From contig DAXETX010000125.1 in the NCBI GenBank assembly GCA_051155735.1, positions 1-45,693 of the forward strand: DNA of 45,693 nucleotides, in the 5' to 3' direction. The position numbers and the translations under genes were made by a program. This DNA comes from JASJCP01 sp051155735. Its GTDB lineage: Bacteria > Cyanobacteriota > Cyanobacteriia > Cyanobacteriales > Xenococcaceae. This document shows, in pieces, positions 16,467 to 23,829 of this stretch; the stretch's first letter is position 1, and every line of letters begins with the position of its first letter. Under the pieces are notes generated by a model. The model saw nothing but the letters and a program-made list of their open reading frames with translations. It did not search any database and was not told the origin of the DNA.

Positions 16467-17615
16467 TTAAGAAGTTTTTTCTTTCTTTTTAGAACGCTTC
16501 CGTTCAAAGGGTAATGTTTCTCGTGATTTTTCCGCTTTTTCCTGCTCTTCAACAATTTTTTGAATATTGTCGGGCAATGGTTCTTGCATTAAAAACCAAG
16601 TTTGACCCATTTGGAATAAGTTAGCCACCACAATGTACATTAGTACTCCCGCAGGTAGAGGAAAGAACAAAAACATCCCACTAAACAGTAAAGGGGTAAT
16701 CTTATTCACAGCTTGCTGTTGATCGGCATTTGCTCCACCACTATTTTGACTTCCTGTCAGTTGTTGGTTGATGTAAATACTAATCCCAAAAAACAGCACC
16801 ATTGCCAAAATATCAAAGTTGATATTTCCCTCTTCATCAGTGACTCCGACTTGCCCTAAAGCTTTGATAAACAAAAATCCTTTATTGGCTGCTATCCCAG
16901 GGATTGTCACTTGAATTGTCGCTTCACCTGGTTCTAGAGCTTTAACTGTCCCGTCGTCTGCGACGTTAATTCTTTCTGTACCTTTAGTAACTTCCCAGCG
17001 AGGCATTAAATCAGCTGTGGCATTTTCAGCTAAAAGACTCGAAAGAGATTTGCCTTCGATAGTCTGTAATTCTACTTGACTATTTTGACCTACTACCAAC
17101 TTGTTCCCAGCAGGAAGGATTGCCTCTATCTTGTCGTGAACCCCATCGTCAATGTAGATATTTTGGGCTTTAGTGACAAAAGGTTGGGGCTGAATTAGTT
17201 CTATTTGCTCTTTAGGTAAAATCTGGACATCGACAGTGTAAGAAGTATCGGTAAAAGGTGAGCCACGCAAAGTAGCGAATAAAGCAAACAAAATTGGCAT
17301 CTGTAAAAGCAATGGAAAACAACCAGCTAAAGGATTGCCAAATTCCTGCATTAGTTTTGCCATCTCTTCCTGCTGTTTGGCAGGATCGTTTTGATAGCGT
17401 TGTCGAATCTCATCTTGTCTCACCTTCATTAGAGGTTGAACAATTCGCATTTTTCGCATATTGCGAATTTGCCCTGCACTGAGGGGAAATACAGCAAAGC
17501 GAACTACTAAGGTTAGAGCGATAATCGCTAAACCATAACTTGGCACAATCCCATAAAAGAAATCTAGGATTGGCAACATAATCTTATTGGAGATGAAGCC
17601 GATACCAAAATCCAT
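16467..17615 (-). CDS. yidC: Membrane protein insertase YidC
   Basis: Inserts and folds proteins in the plasma and thylakoid membranes, with or without Sec; 382 residues. Membrane helices flank the cytoplasmic loop with IRNMRKMRIVQPLMKVRQDEI, followed by GNPLAGCFPLLLQMPILFALFATLRG. A large polar insertion (about 120-255) between helices includes an Ig-like stretch (VADDGTVKALEPGEATIQV), which is usual in cyanobacterial YidC. The C-terminal helices contain ITPLLFSGMFLFFPLPAGV and end in a very basic tail (RKRSKKKEK) suited to ribosome contact. It lies in the conserved ribosomal protein L34 / RNase P / insertase cluster. Confidence 0.96.
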   Translation of the reverse strand: MDFGIGFISNKIMLPILDFFYGIVPSYGLAIIALTLVVRFAVFPLSAGQIRNMRKMRIVQPLMKVRQDEIRQRYQNDPAKQQEEMAKLMQEFGNPLAGCFPLLLQMPILFALFATLRGSPFTDTSYTVDVQILPKEQIELIQPQPFVTKAQNIYIDDGVHDKIEAILPAGNKLVVGQNSQVELQTIEGKSLSSLLAENATADLMPRWEVTKGTERINVADDGTVKALEPGEATIQVTIPGIAANKGFLFIKALGQVGVTDEEGNINFDILAMVLFFGISIYINQQLTGSQNSGGANADQQQAVNKITPLLFSGMFLFFPLPAGVLMYIVVANLFQMGQTWFLMQEPLPDNIQKIVEEQEKAEKSRETLPFERKRSKKKEKTS

Positions 17616-17725
17616 TCTTAAATCCGTCCAGCATTTGAGCGGTAATTTTTCACAGTCTAGTGTAGCTGATTGCCGTTAGTGATCGCTCAGCTTGTCGATC
17701 ACTTCAGTATAGTAAGCGTTTTTAG

Positions 17726-18118
17726 TTAGCTTGCGATCGCTGTTGCTGATTTACCAGTTTTATTGGCAGCTTTTTCCGCGATATATTCCGAAATTTCCCG
17801 AAATCTAGGGATGGCTCGCAATTCTAAGCGACTTTTATCTTTGAGAGTGATCACTAAGTCGCCCCATAAACCGATGCCTCTAGGAACTTTTACGACTTTA
17901 ACTACTTCGTTATAGATAATATCAGTACGTTCTCTACCCATCCAACCACCAATTACAGAAATACGACGGTCTGTAATCCGATAGCGTAGCCACAAGGCAC
18001 GAACAATTGCTCCGACTGTGAGAGGAATACAAATCACAGTAAAGGCTAGCAAGATATTGATGATCAAATCTCCAATATGCGGACCACCTTCATAATAAAC
18101 TTCTTCTTTAATACCCAT
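17726..18118 (-). CDS. PH domain-containing membrane protein
   Basis: A 130-residue protein with a membrane segment (about 20-45, IINILLAFTVICIPLTVGAIVRALWL) and a bacterial PH-like domain: YRITDRRISVIGGWMGRERTDIIYNEVVKVVKV, then GDLVITLKDKSRLELRAIPRFREI. It is constantly found between rnpA and yidC in cyanobacteria. Its start overlaps the rnpA end by 11 bases, so translation is likely coupled. The function is unknown; position suggests a link with membrane protein insertion. The C-terminal 15 residues are variable. Confidence 0.85.
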   Translation of the reverse strand: MGIKEEVYYEGGPHIGDLIINILLAFTVICIPLTVGAIVRALWLRYRITDRRISVIGGWMGRERTDIIYNEVVKVVKVPRGIGLWGDLVITLKDKSRLELRAIPRFREISEYIAEKAANKTGKSATAIAS

Positions 18119-18488
18119 TGATGATTTTGGCTGCTGTTAATAACTCTTCTAATTCTCGCAAAAAATGCTCATATTTGCATTCAACTGCTGAGGGTTTAAC
18201 AATGATGACAATATCCCATCCTGCTGCTATTTTTGGGAGCATCTGGGCAATTGCTCCACGGATTTGCCGTTTGATCCGATTTCGTTTAACTGCTTTTTTA
18301 CTGACTTTAGTACTAATAGAAATACCAATTCGACTGGGATTAATTGGGGACTGCTGGTTTGTTTGATTAGTGAACAATGCCCTCAAAATTAGGTGAGAAC
18401 TATAGCAACTAATGCCTTTTTGATAAACCAACCGAAAATCTCGCCAATGTTTAAGTCGATGGATTTTGCGCAATCCCACATTAATCAA
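18108..18488 (-). CDS. rnpA: Ribonuclease P protein component
   Basis: Protein subunit of RNase P, which with the rnpB RNA removes 5' leaders from tRNA precursors. The 126 residues include the conserved basic motif KKAVKRNRIKRQIRGA, plus RIGISISTKVSKKAV before it and WDIVIIVKP after it; the N terminus HRLKHWRDFRLVYQKG is typical. The stop lies 11 bases inside the PH-domain gene. rpmH precedes it by 14 bases, the near-universal rpmH-rnpA order. The rnpB RNA gene was not seen in this window. Confidence 0.96.
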   Translation of the reverse strand: MINVGLRKIHRLKHWRDFRLVYQKGISCYSSHLILRALFTNQTNQQSPINPSRIGISISTKVSKKAVKRNRIKRQIRGAIAQMLPKIAAGWDIVIIVKPSAVECKYEHFLRELEELLTAAKIINGY

Positions 18489-18502
18489 TAAGTTTTTCTA
18501 AG

Positions 18503-18640
18503 TTAGACAGCGAGACGCTGACGACCTCTTTTACGGCGAGCTTGAATCACTTTTTTGCCATTTTTGGTGCGCATTCTGGCGCGAAATCCTGAAGTTCTTT
18601 TTTGTTTGCGGTTAGTTCCACCAAGAGTACGCTTGGTCAT
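18503..18640 (-). CDS. rpmH: 50S ribosomal protein L34
   Basis: A 45-residue, strongly basic ribosomal protein of the large subunit, read directly from the minus strand: MTKRTLGGTNRKQKRTSGF, then RARMRTKNGKKVIQARR and the ending KRGRQRLAV. The length and the motif TSGFRARM are diagnostic of L34. A strong Shine-Dalgarno sequence AGGAGGG lies 8 bases before the ATG. It heads the rnpA-PH-yidC-khpB-yceD row and its promoter probably drives at least rnpA. Confidence 0.97.
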   Translation of the reverse strand: MTKRTLGGTNRKQKRTSGFRARMRTKNGKKVIQARRKRGRQRLAV

Positions 18641-18648
18641 TTATCTGT

Positions 18649-18690
18649 CCCTCCTAAAGATTGATAGTTTTAACGATCAAAAAGTCACAA
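18649..18690 (-). promoter_or_regulatory. Candidate rpmH promoter and strong RBS
   Basis: On the minus strand, TTGTGA (18685-18690) and TATCAA (18661-18666) are separated by 18 bases and resemble -35 and -10 hexamers, followed by the RBS AGGAGGG (18649-18655) before rpmH. The RBS is clear; the promoter is a sequence-pattern guess. Confidence 0.45.
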
Positions 18691-18711
18691 TCTCTAATTT
18701 TACTACAAAAT

Positions 18712-19239
18712 TTAAGGATTGATATTGATAATCCAAGTACCGACATATTCGCGAATTGGCAAATCGGCAGCGGGTAAAACATCACAATGGAAGTAATAAG
18801 TTCCCACATCAGGATTTCTGACGTTGGAAAAAACTAGTTCGACTTTTTTGCTTTCTCTAAGAGGTTCTTCTAGATCAATTTCAATGATTTGACTTTCTTG
18901 ATCCCAAATTACCTCTCGCACTGGTAATGGTTCTTTATCAACTCGTACTTCGATGTTATCGACATCAAATTTGCCATCAAAGTAATCAGGATATTTAATA
19001 AAAAACTTAGCAGCACCTTGAGTGAGTTTTTTCCCTGAAATGCGCAGTCGATAGCGATCGCGAGCATTTCTCCGTCCCTGAAAATCGAGGTAGTAACTAA
19101 GTATATCTTCGCGATTGACGCCACTAAAAATAGTCAATCCCCCTTGAGCCTGACTGATTAAGGGAATACTACTAACGATGCCACCAGAAATGGCTAGGGC
19201 GAGCAAAAAGCGTCGCCAAGAACTAGAATTGTTTAACAT
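18712..19239 (-). CDS. DUF2808 family secreted protein
   Basis: A 175-residue exported protein of the cyanobacterial DUF2808 family, function unknown. The N terminus MLNNSSSWRRFLLALAISGG has a basic patch before a hydrophobic core and an AQG-type cleavage region (SQAQGG, about residue 30). The mature part is beta-rich with KFFIKYPDYFDGKFD, VEVIWDQESQ-like segments and GTYYFHCDVLP, and ends with YVGTWIININP, matching the family end. It probably lies in the periplasm. It is transcribed alone: 71 bases separate its stop from the rpmH start and 210 bases of featureless sequence lie upstream. Confidence 0.85.
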   Translation of the reverse strand: MLNNSSSWRRFLLALAISGGIVSSIPLISQAQGGLTIFSGVNREDILSYYLDFQGRRNARDRYRLRISGKKLTQGAAKFFIKYPDYFDGKFDVDNIEVRVDKEPLPVREVIWDQESQIIEIDLEEPLRESKKVELVFSNVRNPDVGTYYFHCDVLPAADLPIREYVGTWIININP

Positions 19240-19449
19240 AAGTTCTCACACCTTGAGTCATAAATTAGGGTTCTGAGCTATTGTAACTAACCTTTACTTT
19301 TGTTTGAGGTTAATTAAGTTTCTGCTGCTAGAGACGTTGGGTATTAGCAAAAGTGCCAGATTTAGTGGATTAATCGCTGCTAGATCGAAGTTTGATTTTG
19401 TTGGCTCAATCTGAAAAAGTTAATAAATGTTAAATGTTCCATAACAAAG

Positions 19450-20529
19450 TTAATCATCCATTTGCCAAGGCTGAGTGATATTTCCTTCATCGAGAATTTT
19501 TTTCGGACGCATAATTAATACTAACTGACCGATAATTTTCGCTTCTGGTGGAGTTTCAAACCATTGCAATTCGGGTTCGTTGGCAGTTTCGACGAGAAAA
19601 TAGCTATTAACATCCCATTCTTTAACCGCACGATCAATAATAATTAAAACTGGTTCGACTCTTCCTGAGAGGAATTGAGGTAGGCGATCGCTAGAACTAA
19701 CATAGCCTACAGGATCGCTGGCTTTAAGCATTAATTGCCAACCAGGAACGGGAACAAAATTCCCGCCAGTGCTAAGTTTGACACTACGAAAAGGTTCTTG
19801 AATTTGCACCCTAGCAACCGCCTCTATGGCTGCGGAAGTCACAGGAGAAGTAACGACAAGGGGAATAATGCGCGGTAACTCTTCTTCGACTTCTAGGCGA
19901 TAAATGGGGAGTAAGGGGGCTGTTTTTTGAGGAACTACGGTAAAATCGCTTAATAGCTTTTCAATGACTTCTCTAGCGGTAGAGGAAGCAGCAAACTTTA
20001 AGCCTTTGGCAATAAGGCGCGATCGCTCTTGTAAGTCTTTTTTCTGGCGGGCGCGTTTCCAACATAAGTAAGCTACCATATCTCCTGGATGATTGGTAAA
20101 GCCTGTGGGCAGTTGCGACAGGCGAGAGACATCTTTTATCGCTTTGGCAATTTCGTGGGCTTCATAAACATCAGATTGTTTATCATAGGCTAATTGGGCT
20201 GCTGCTGCTCTTTGGGTTTGATTGAGGATGCGGAACTCATATAAAACATCGCTTTTAGGTCCTTGAAAATAGCGTAATACTAGCTCTGGGACTGCTCTGG
20301 CGACAACGCTATCATAAACTTGCGCAGCTACAATAACTAGATTTTGCTGGCTAGCCTGAAATCCTGTGGCTTCAAAGATTTGGCTTGGTTCACATCCTGC
20401 TTGATGCAATTCTTGACAGGTTTTACCCCAGTCGATCCAGGTTCCTTCTTTGTGAAGTAGCGATCGCAATTTTTCTTGAATTGCTGCGTCTGTTAGTTGA
20501 AGTTGCTTATCTTGAGGAGGATTGGTCAT
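19450..20529 (-). CDS. raf1: RuBisCO accumulation factor 1
   Basis: Chaperone that binds folded RbcL dimers after GroEL and brings them to the L8 core of RuBisCO. The 359 residues fit the cyanobacterial Raf1 layout: an N-terminal helical alpha domain (about 10-200, with EGTWIDWGKTCQELHQAG, PELVLRYFQGPKSDVLYEFR and LNQTQRAAAAQLA), a flexible linker, then the C-terminal beta dimerisation domain (from about 215, LLPIYRLEVEEELPRIIP, then PVPGWQLMLKASDPVGY). It is cytoplasmic. It is divergent from miaA with 54 bases between the starts. rbcL and rbcS are not in the window, as is usual. Confidence 0.93.
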   Translation of the reverse strand: MTNPPQDKQLQLTDAAIQEKLRSLLHKEGTWIDWGKTCQELHQAGCEPSQIFEATGFQASQQNLVIVAAQVYDSVVARAVPELVLRYFQGPKSDVLYEFRILNQTQRAAAAQLAYDKQSDVYEAHEIAKAIKDVSRLSQLPTGFTNHPGDMVAYLCWKRARQKKDLQERSRLIAKGLKFAASSTAREVIEKLLSDFTVVPQKTAPLLPIYRLEVEEELPRIIPLVVTSPVTSAAIEAVARVQIQEPFRSVKLSTGGNFVPVPGWQLMLKASDPVGYVSSSDRLPQFLSGRVEPVLIIIDRAVKEWDVNSYFLVETANEPELQWFETPPEAKIIGQLVLIMRPKKILDEGNITQPWQMDD

Positions 20530-20583
20530 TGCTCGTTTACCATTGATCGTTGAACATTTATCATTAAACCTTTGGCAGCCAAT

Positions 20584-21477
20584 ATGGTATTGATTGTTAT
20601 CTGTGGTACAACTGCTAGCGGTAAGTCAGAATTGGCTCTTGAGTTGGCTCAGAGGCTCGATACTGCAATTATTAGTGCTGATTCTCGCCAAGTTTATCGC
20701 GAGTTCGATCTGGGTACGGCTAAACCTTCAAAAGCGGAACAAGCATTAGTTAAGCACCACTTAATTGATCTTTGCGATCCTACAGAGACTTTGACTTTAG
20801 CAGCATATCAGCAACAGGCACAACAATTGATTAATAATTATGCTATAGCTCTTTTGGTTGGAGGTACGGGGCTTTATCTTAAATCGATTACGAGAGGTTT
20901 AAAAATTCCGAGAGTTGCGCCTCAACCCCATTTGCGATCGCAACTAACTACTTTAGGACAAAGGCAACTCTCTAGTTTTTTAGCACAAGTTGACCCTATA
21001 GCAGCAGCTAAAATTCATCCTAATGATCGAGTTAGAACCTTAAGAGCCTTGGAGGTATTTTATGTCACAGGGTTGCCAATTTCAACTCAACAAGGCGAAA
21101 ATCCGCCTCATTATCCTATTCTCCAAATTGGGTTAGATTGCCAACCAGAAGTTTTAGAACATCGCATTAAACTGCGCACCCATCAGATGGTGGAATTGGG
21201 CTTGGTGGCAGAAGTAGAAGATCTCTGTCATAAATATGGTGCAGACTTACCGCTTCTCAATACTTTGGGTTATGCAGAATTTAAACAGCATATTTTAGGC
21301 AATGTTACTTTAGATACGGCGATCGCTGATACAATTCTTCACACTCGCCAATTTGCCAAACGCCAACGTACTTGGTTTTGTACCGATCCTGAAATTATTT
21401 GGTTTAATATTAGTAGTCCTGGCTTAATTGATCGGGTTTGGCAATATATTCAAAATTTTATCAAGAAACAGCTTTAA
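20584..21477 (+). CDS. miaA: tRNA dimethylallyltransferase
   Basis: Transfers a dimethylallyl group from DMAPP to N6 of adenine 37 in tRNAs that read codons starting with U, the first step to ms2i6A. The start is ATG 20584 (MVLIVICGTTASGKSELALE) and not the TTG at 20572. The P-loop GTTASGKS is followed by ISADSRQVYREFDLGTAKP, the substrate motif LLVGGTGLYLKSITRGL, NDRVRTLRALEVF, and FAKRQRTWF near the C terminus. The size (297 residues) is normal. The last 17 bases overlap, tail to tail, the 3' end of the sulfotransferase gene on the other strand. Confidence 0.97.
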   Translation: MVLIVICGTTASGKSELALELAQRLDTAIISADSRQVYREFDLGTAKPSKAEQALVKHHLIDLCDPTETLTLAAYQQQAQQLINNYAIALLVGGTGLYLKSITRGLKIPRVAPQPHLRSQLTTLGQRQLSSFLAQVDPIAAAKIHPNDRVRTLRALEVFYVTGLPISTQQGENPPHYPILQIGLDCQPEVLEHRIKLRTHQMVELGLVAEVEDLCHKYGADLPLLNTLGYAEFKQHILGNVTLDTAIADTILHTRQFAKRQRTWFCTDPEIIWFNISSPGLIDRVWQYIQNFIKKQL

Positions 21478-22612
21478 TCCTAGCCAGAGTTAGAGAAGTG
21501 CGATCGCTTAAAACTACTTTTATAGTTAGGATAGTTTGGGCGGGAATGCCCATTACATTAAGATTAAGTTGAAATCCAGGTTTCTTGTCATCAGGAAGCT
21601 GATAAAATTTAGCTACATCAGGACGAGATAAGTTAACAGCAGTTTCACTGAGCAGAGTTCCATCACACTCAATCCTAACCTGAGTAGCTGCTAATTTTTT
21701 CCCAATAACCCATCCTTCTAAAATAAGAGTCGGAGAATTTATTACCCAAGGAAATTGTGGAGCATCAAAATAAAAACCTGTTAGTATTTCAGTTAGTTGA
21801 GGATAATCGCTCTCGATCAGTTTTAAAGTTACAGGTGAAACCGTGTTTTTGCTTAACCAATAATTTGCCTGCTGCAATTCTTGAGTTTTTTGAGCTAGTT
21901 CTAGCTGAGTTGTTTGTAACAAAAATTGCGATCTTTGCCAGTCAGCCAGAGTAGATTGAATTAAAGAAGATTCTTGATTGCGTTTAGCTCTTAAATTTAA
22001 AGCAGTTTGATACAGTTGTAAGTCAGCTTCATTAAGTTGCGCTAGCTGATTTATTAAACTACTATTACTAAAAATTTCTTGCAAACATTTTTGATAGCCT
22101 TGATAGCGATTACTATTTTTAACGGCAGGATAAAATTTACTCCAGCCCATCAAGTTTTGGAGAGTAATTAAATCTTGGTGATAAAATTCTTGAATCCCAA
22201 CGAAAGCAAAATCTTGTAACTGCATTCCTGTCAGATGAGAGGTTAAAAAGTTTCTCATAGCAGGAATCTTGGCAAATTCTAGAATATTTAAGTTTTTCTC
22301 AAGTAATTGTGCATGGATAGCATTATTACGATCTTGAATTGTCTTAGCAAAAAAGTATTCGGAAATAAGACGAAAAATTGGATGTCTTAACCAAACAATT
22401 CTTTTAGCTTTAGTAAATAAATTATGATATTTGCAGGGTAAAAAATGTCCATGAATAACCGCTACTTTAGGATCGATTATTATATTCAAATTGTGTATTC
22501 TATCGGGTGGATAGTCATCTAATACTCGATTAACACCATAAACATTATGTAAGACATGACGAAATGCTGTGCCAGCAGTTTTTGGAATATGAACGGATAT
22601 CAATTCTACCAT
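21461..22612 (-). CDS. Sulfotransferase family 2-like protein with C-terminal accessory module
   Basis: Predicted PAPS-dependent sulfotransferase, 383 residues, last gene of the TPR/glycosyltransferase/sulfotransferase row. The 5'-phosphosulfate loop is HIPKTAGTAFRHVLHN at the N terminus and the 3'-phosphate motif is IVWLRHPIFRLISEYFFA. A helical middle follows. Residues about 285-383 form a separate beta-rich module (LEGWVIGKKLAATQVRIE, ETAVNLSRPDVAKFY, KPGFQLNLNV) that also ends the 927-residue TPR-glycosyltransferase in the same row. This family usually acts on carbohydrates, which fits the neighbours; acceptor unknown. The 3' end overlaps miaA by 17 bases in convergent orientation. No signal peptide; action in the cytoplasm is expected. 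Confidence 0.8.
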   Translation of the reverse strand: MVELISVHIPKTAGTAFRHVLHNVYGVNRVLDDYPPDRIHNLNIIIDPKVAVIHGHFLPCKYHNLFTKAKRIVWLRHPIFRLISEYFFAKTIQDRNNAIHAQLLEKNLNILEFAKIPAMRNFLTSHLTGMQLQDFAFVGIQEFYHQDLITLQNLMGWSKFYPAVKNSNRYQGYQKCLQEIFSNSSLINQLAQLNEADLQLYQTALNLRAKRNQESSLIQSTLADWQRSQFLLQTTQLELAQKTQELQQANYWLSKNTVSPVTLKLIESDYPQLTEILTGFYFDAPQFPWVINSPTLILEGWVIGKKLAATQVRIECDGTLLSETAVNLSRPDVAKFYQLPDDKKPGFQLNLNVMGIPAQTILTIKVVLSDRTSLTLARIKAVS

Positions 22613-22668
22613 TCCAAAGATACTCCCTAAATCATAATTTATTTAATTATTCAATATAACCACAAGCT

Positions 22669-23772
22669 TCAGCACTTAATGCCATATTTTTTACGATACG
22701 CCTCAGCCAAATTTAAAGAAATTTCTGAACCCATTTTTTTGATATTATATTTAAGATTATTAATATTTTGTGGTAGATAATTTATTTCCAGATAATTAAG
22801 TATAGTTTGAAGATTCTCTTCAACGTTTTCTACTAAATTTTCGTACTCTATAATTAAAGGAGATATTTGATATATTTTCAAGATTTTGTCAATATATTTT
22901 TGTTGTTGTCTGATAAAGTGAAGCTTTTGGTTGACTTCTTCGATGAGTTCATCGGTAATAGTAATAGATTCTAATTGCTCTTGATAATTAAGTAATTTAT
23001 TACGATTATTGATATGCCATACTTCAGTTTTTTGAGCTAATAAAATCGAAACCGCTTGTGCAACTTCATCTTTTCTTACTAAATAAATATATTTATCAAT
23101 AATAGTAAAAATAGGTTCTAAGCTATTTTCTAAAGTTTCAAAATCATGTAAAAAATGCGAAATAAATTTAGTGCCAAATACACCATTTAAAGTAACTCTA
23201 TGGGTCATCAAAAACTTGAGCAGTCTGATATAATTAAAATTACAATATTTGGCTAAGGTAAAAGCAGGCTTCCTAAAATGTTCTGTAGGATAACCTGCGC
23301 TTTCTGTAGCAGCTAAAAGCTGACATAAAAATGTTGAACCTGAGCGCGGAAGAGTTAAAATTCCATAAGATACTGTGGGCTTTCTATAATTACATTCCGC
23401 AGACTTTAGCAAATTAGTTTTTGTCATGTGATTGACAAAAATATCATCAAATAATTTAAATACAGGAATATTCAAATTAGAATTAGCTAGTAACTGACTA
23501 ATTTTATTAAAAATAATCGTTTCATTAGCAACAGAAGCTACAACAATACCTTGACATTGATTAAAATTTTGGAGCTTGGAAATTAATTTTTGTTGTTTTT
23601 GTTCTTGCCATACATAACAATAATTATGATTTTTTAGCTGATGCTTGAGAGCGTAATCTTTAAAATAATTGAGATCTCCTTCTAGCCCGACAAAAAGCAG
23701 CTTACCCTGATCTAAAAGATTTTTTAAAAAGTTATTTTCTTGAAAAACACTATAAATTTCATTGACTTCCAT
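22669..23772 (-). CDS. Stf0-like sulfotransferase with extra N-terminal region
   Basis: A 367-residue PAPS-dependent sulfotransferase related to Stf0, the trehalose 2-sulfotransferase of mycobacteria. The PAPS loop is YGILTLPRSGSTFLCQLL (about 137-154), followed by STEHFRKP-like sequence (AGYPTEHFRKP), GVFGTKFISHFL and the 3'-phosphate region IDKYIYLVRKDEVAQAVS. The first 130 residues are extra compared with Stf0: an alpha/beta segment (LLFVGLEGDLNYFKDYALKH, GIVVASVANETIIFNKI) that looks like a nucleotide-sugar-epimerase or GT-type Rossmann half, not identified. AT-rich codon use is stronger than in most neighbours. The sugar or lipid acceptor is unknown. It lies between the dual glycosyltransferase gene (57 bases) and the other sulfotransferase (56 bases). 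Confidence 0.82.
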   Translation of the reverse strand: MEVNEIYSVFQENNFLKNLLDQGKLLFVGLEGDLNYFKDYALKHQLKNHNYCYVWQEQKQQKLISKLQNFNQCQGIVVASVANETIIFNKISQLLANSNLNIPVFKLFDDIFVNHMTKTNLLKSAECNYRKPTVSYGILTLPRSGSTFLCQLLAATESAGYPTEHFRKPAFTLAKYCNFNYIRLLKFLMTHRVTLNGVFGTKFISHFLHDFETLENSLEPIFTIIDKYIYLVRKDEVAQAVSILLAQKTEVWHINNRNKLLNYQEQLESITITDELIEEVNQKLHFIRQQQKYIDKILKIYQISPLIIEYENLVENVEENLQTILNYLEINYLPQNINNLKYNIKKMGSEISLNLAEAYRKKYGIKC

Positions 23773-23829
23773 AATTTATTACCTTAACTTAATAATTAAA
23801 ATATTTTTTTATTTAAAAAATGTTAACAA

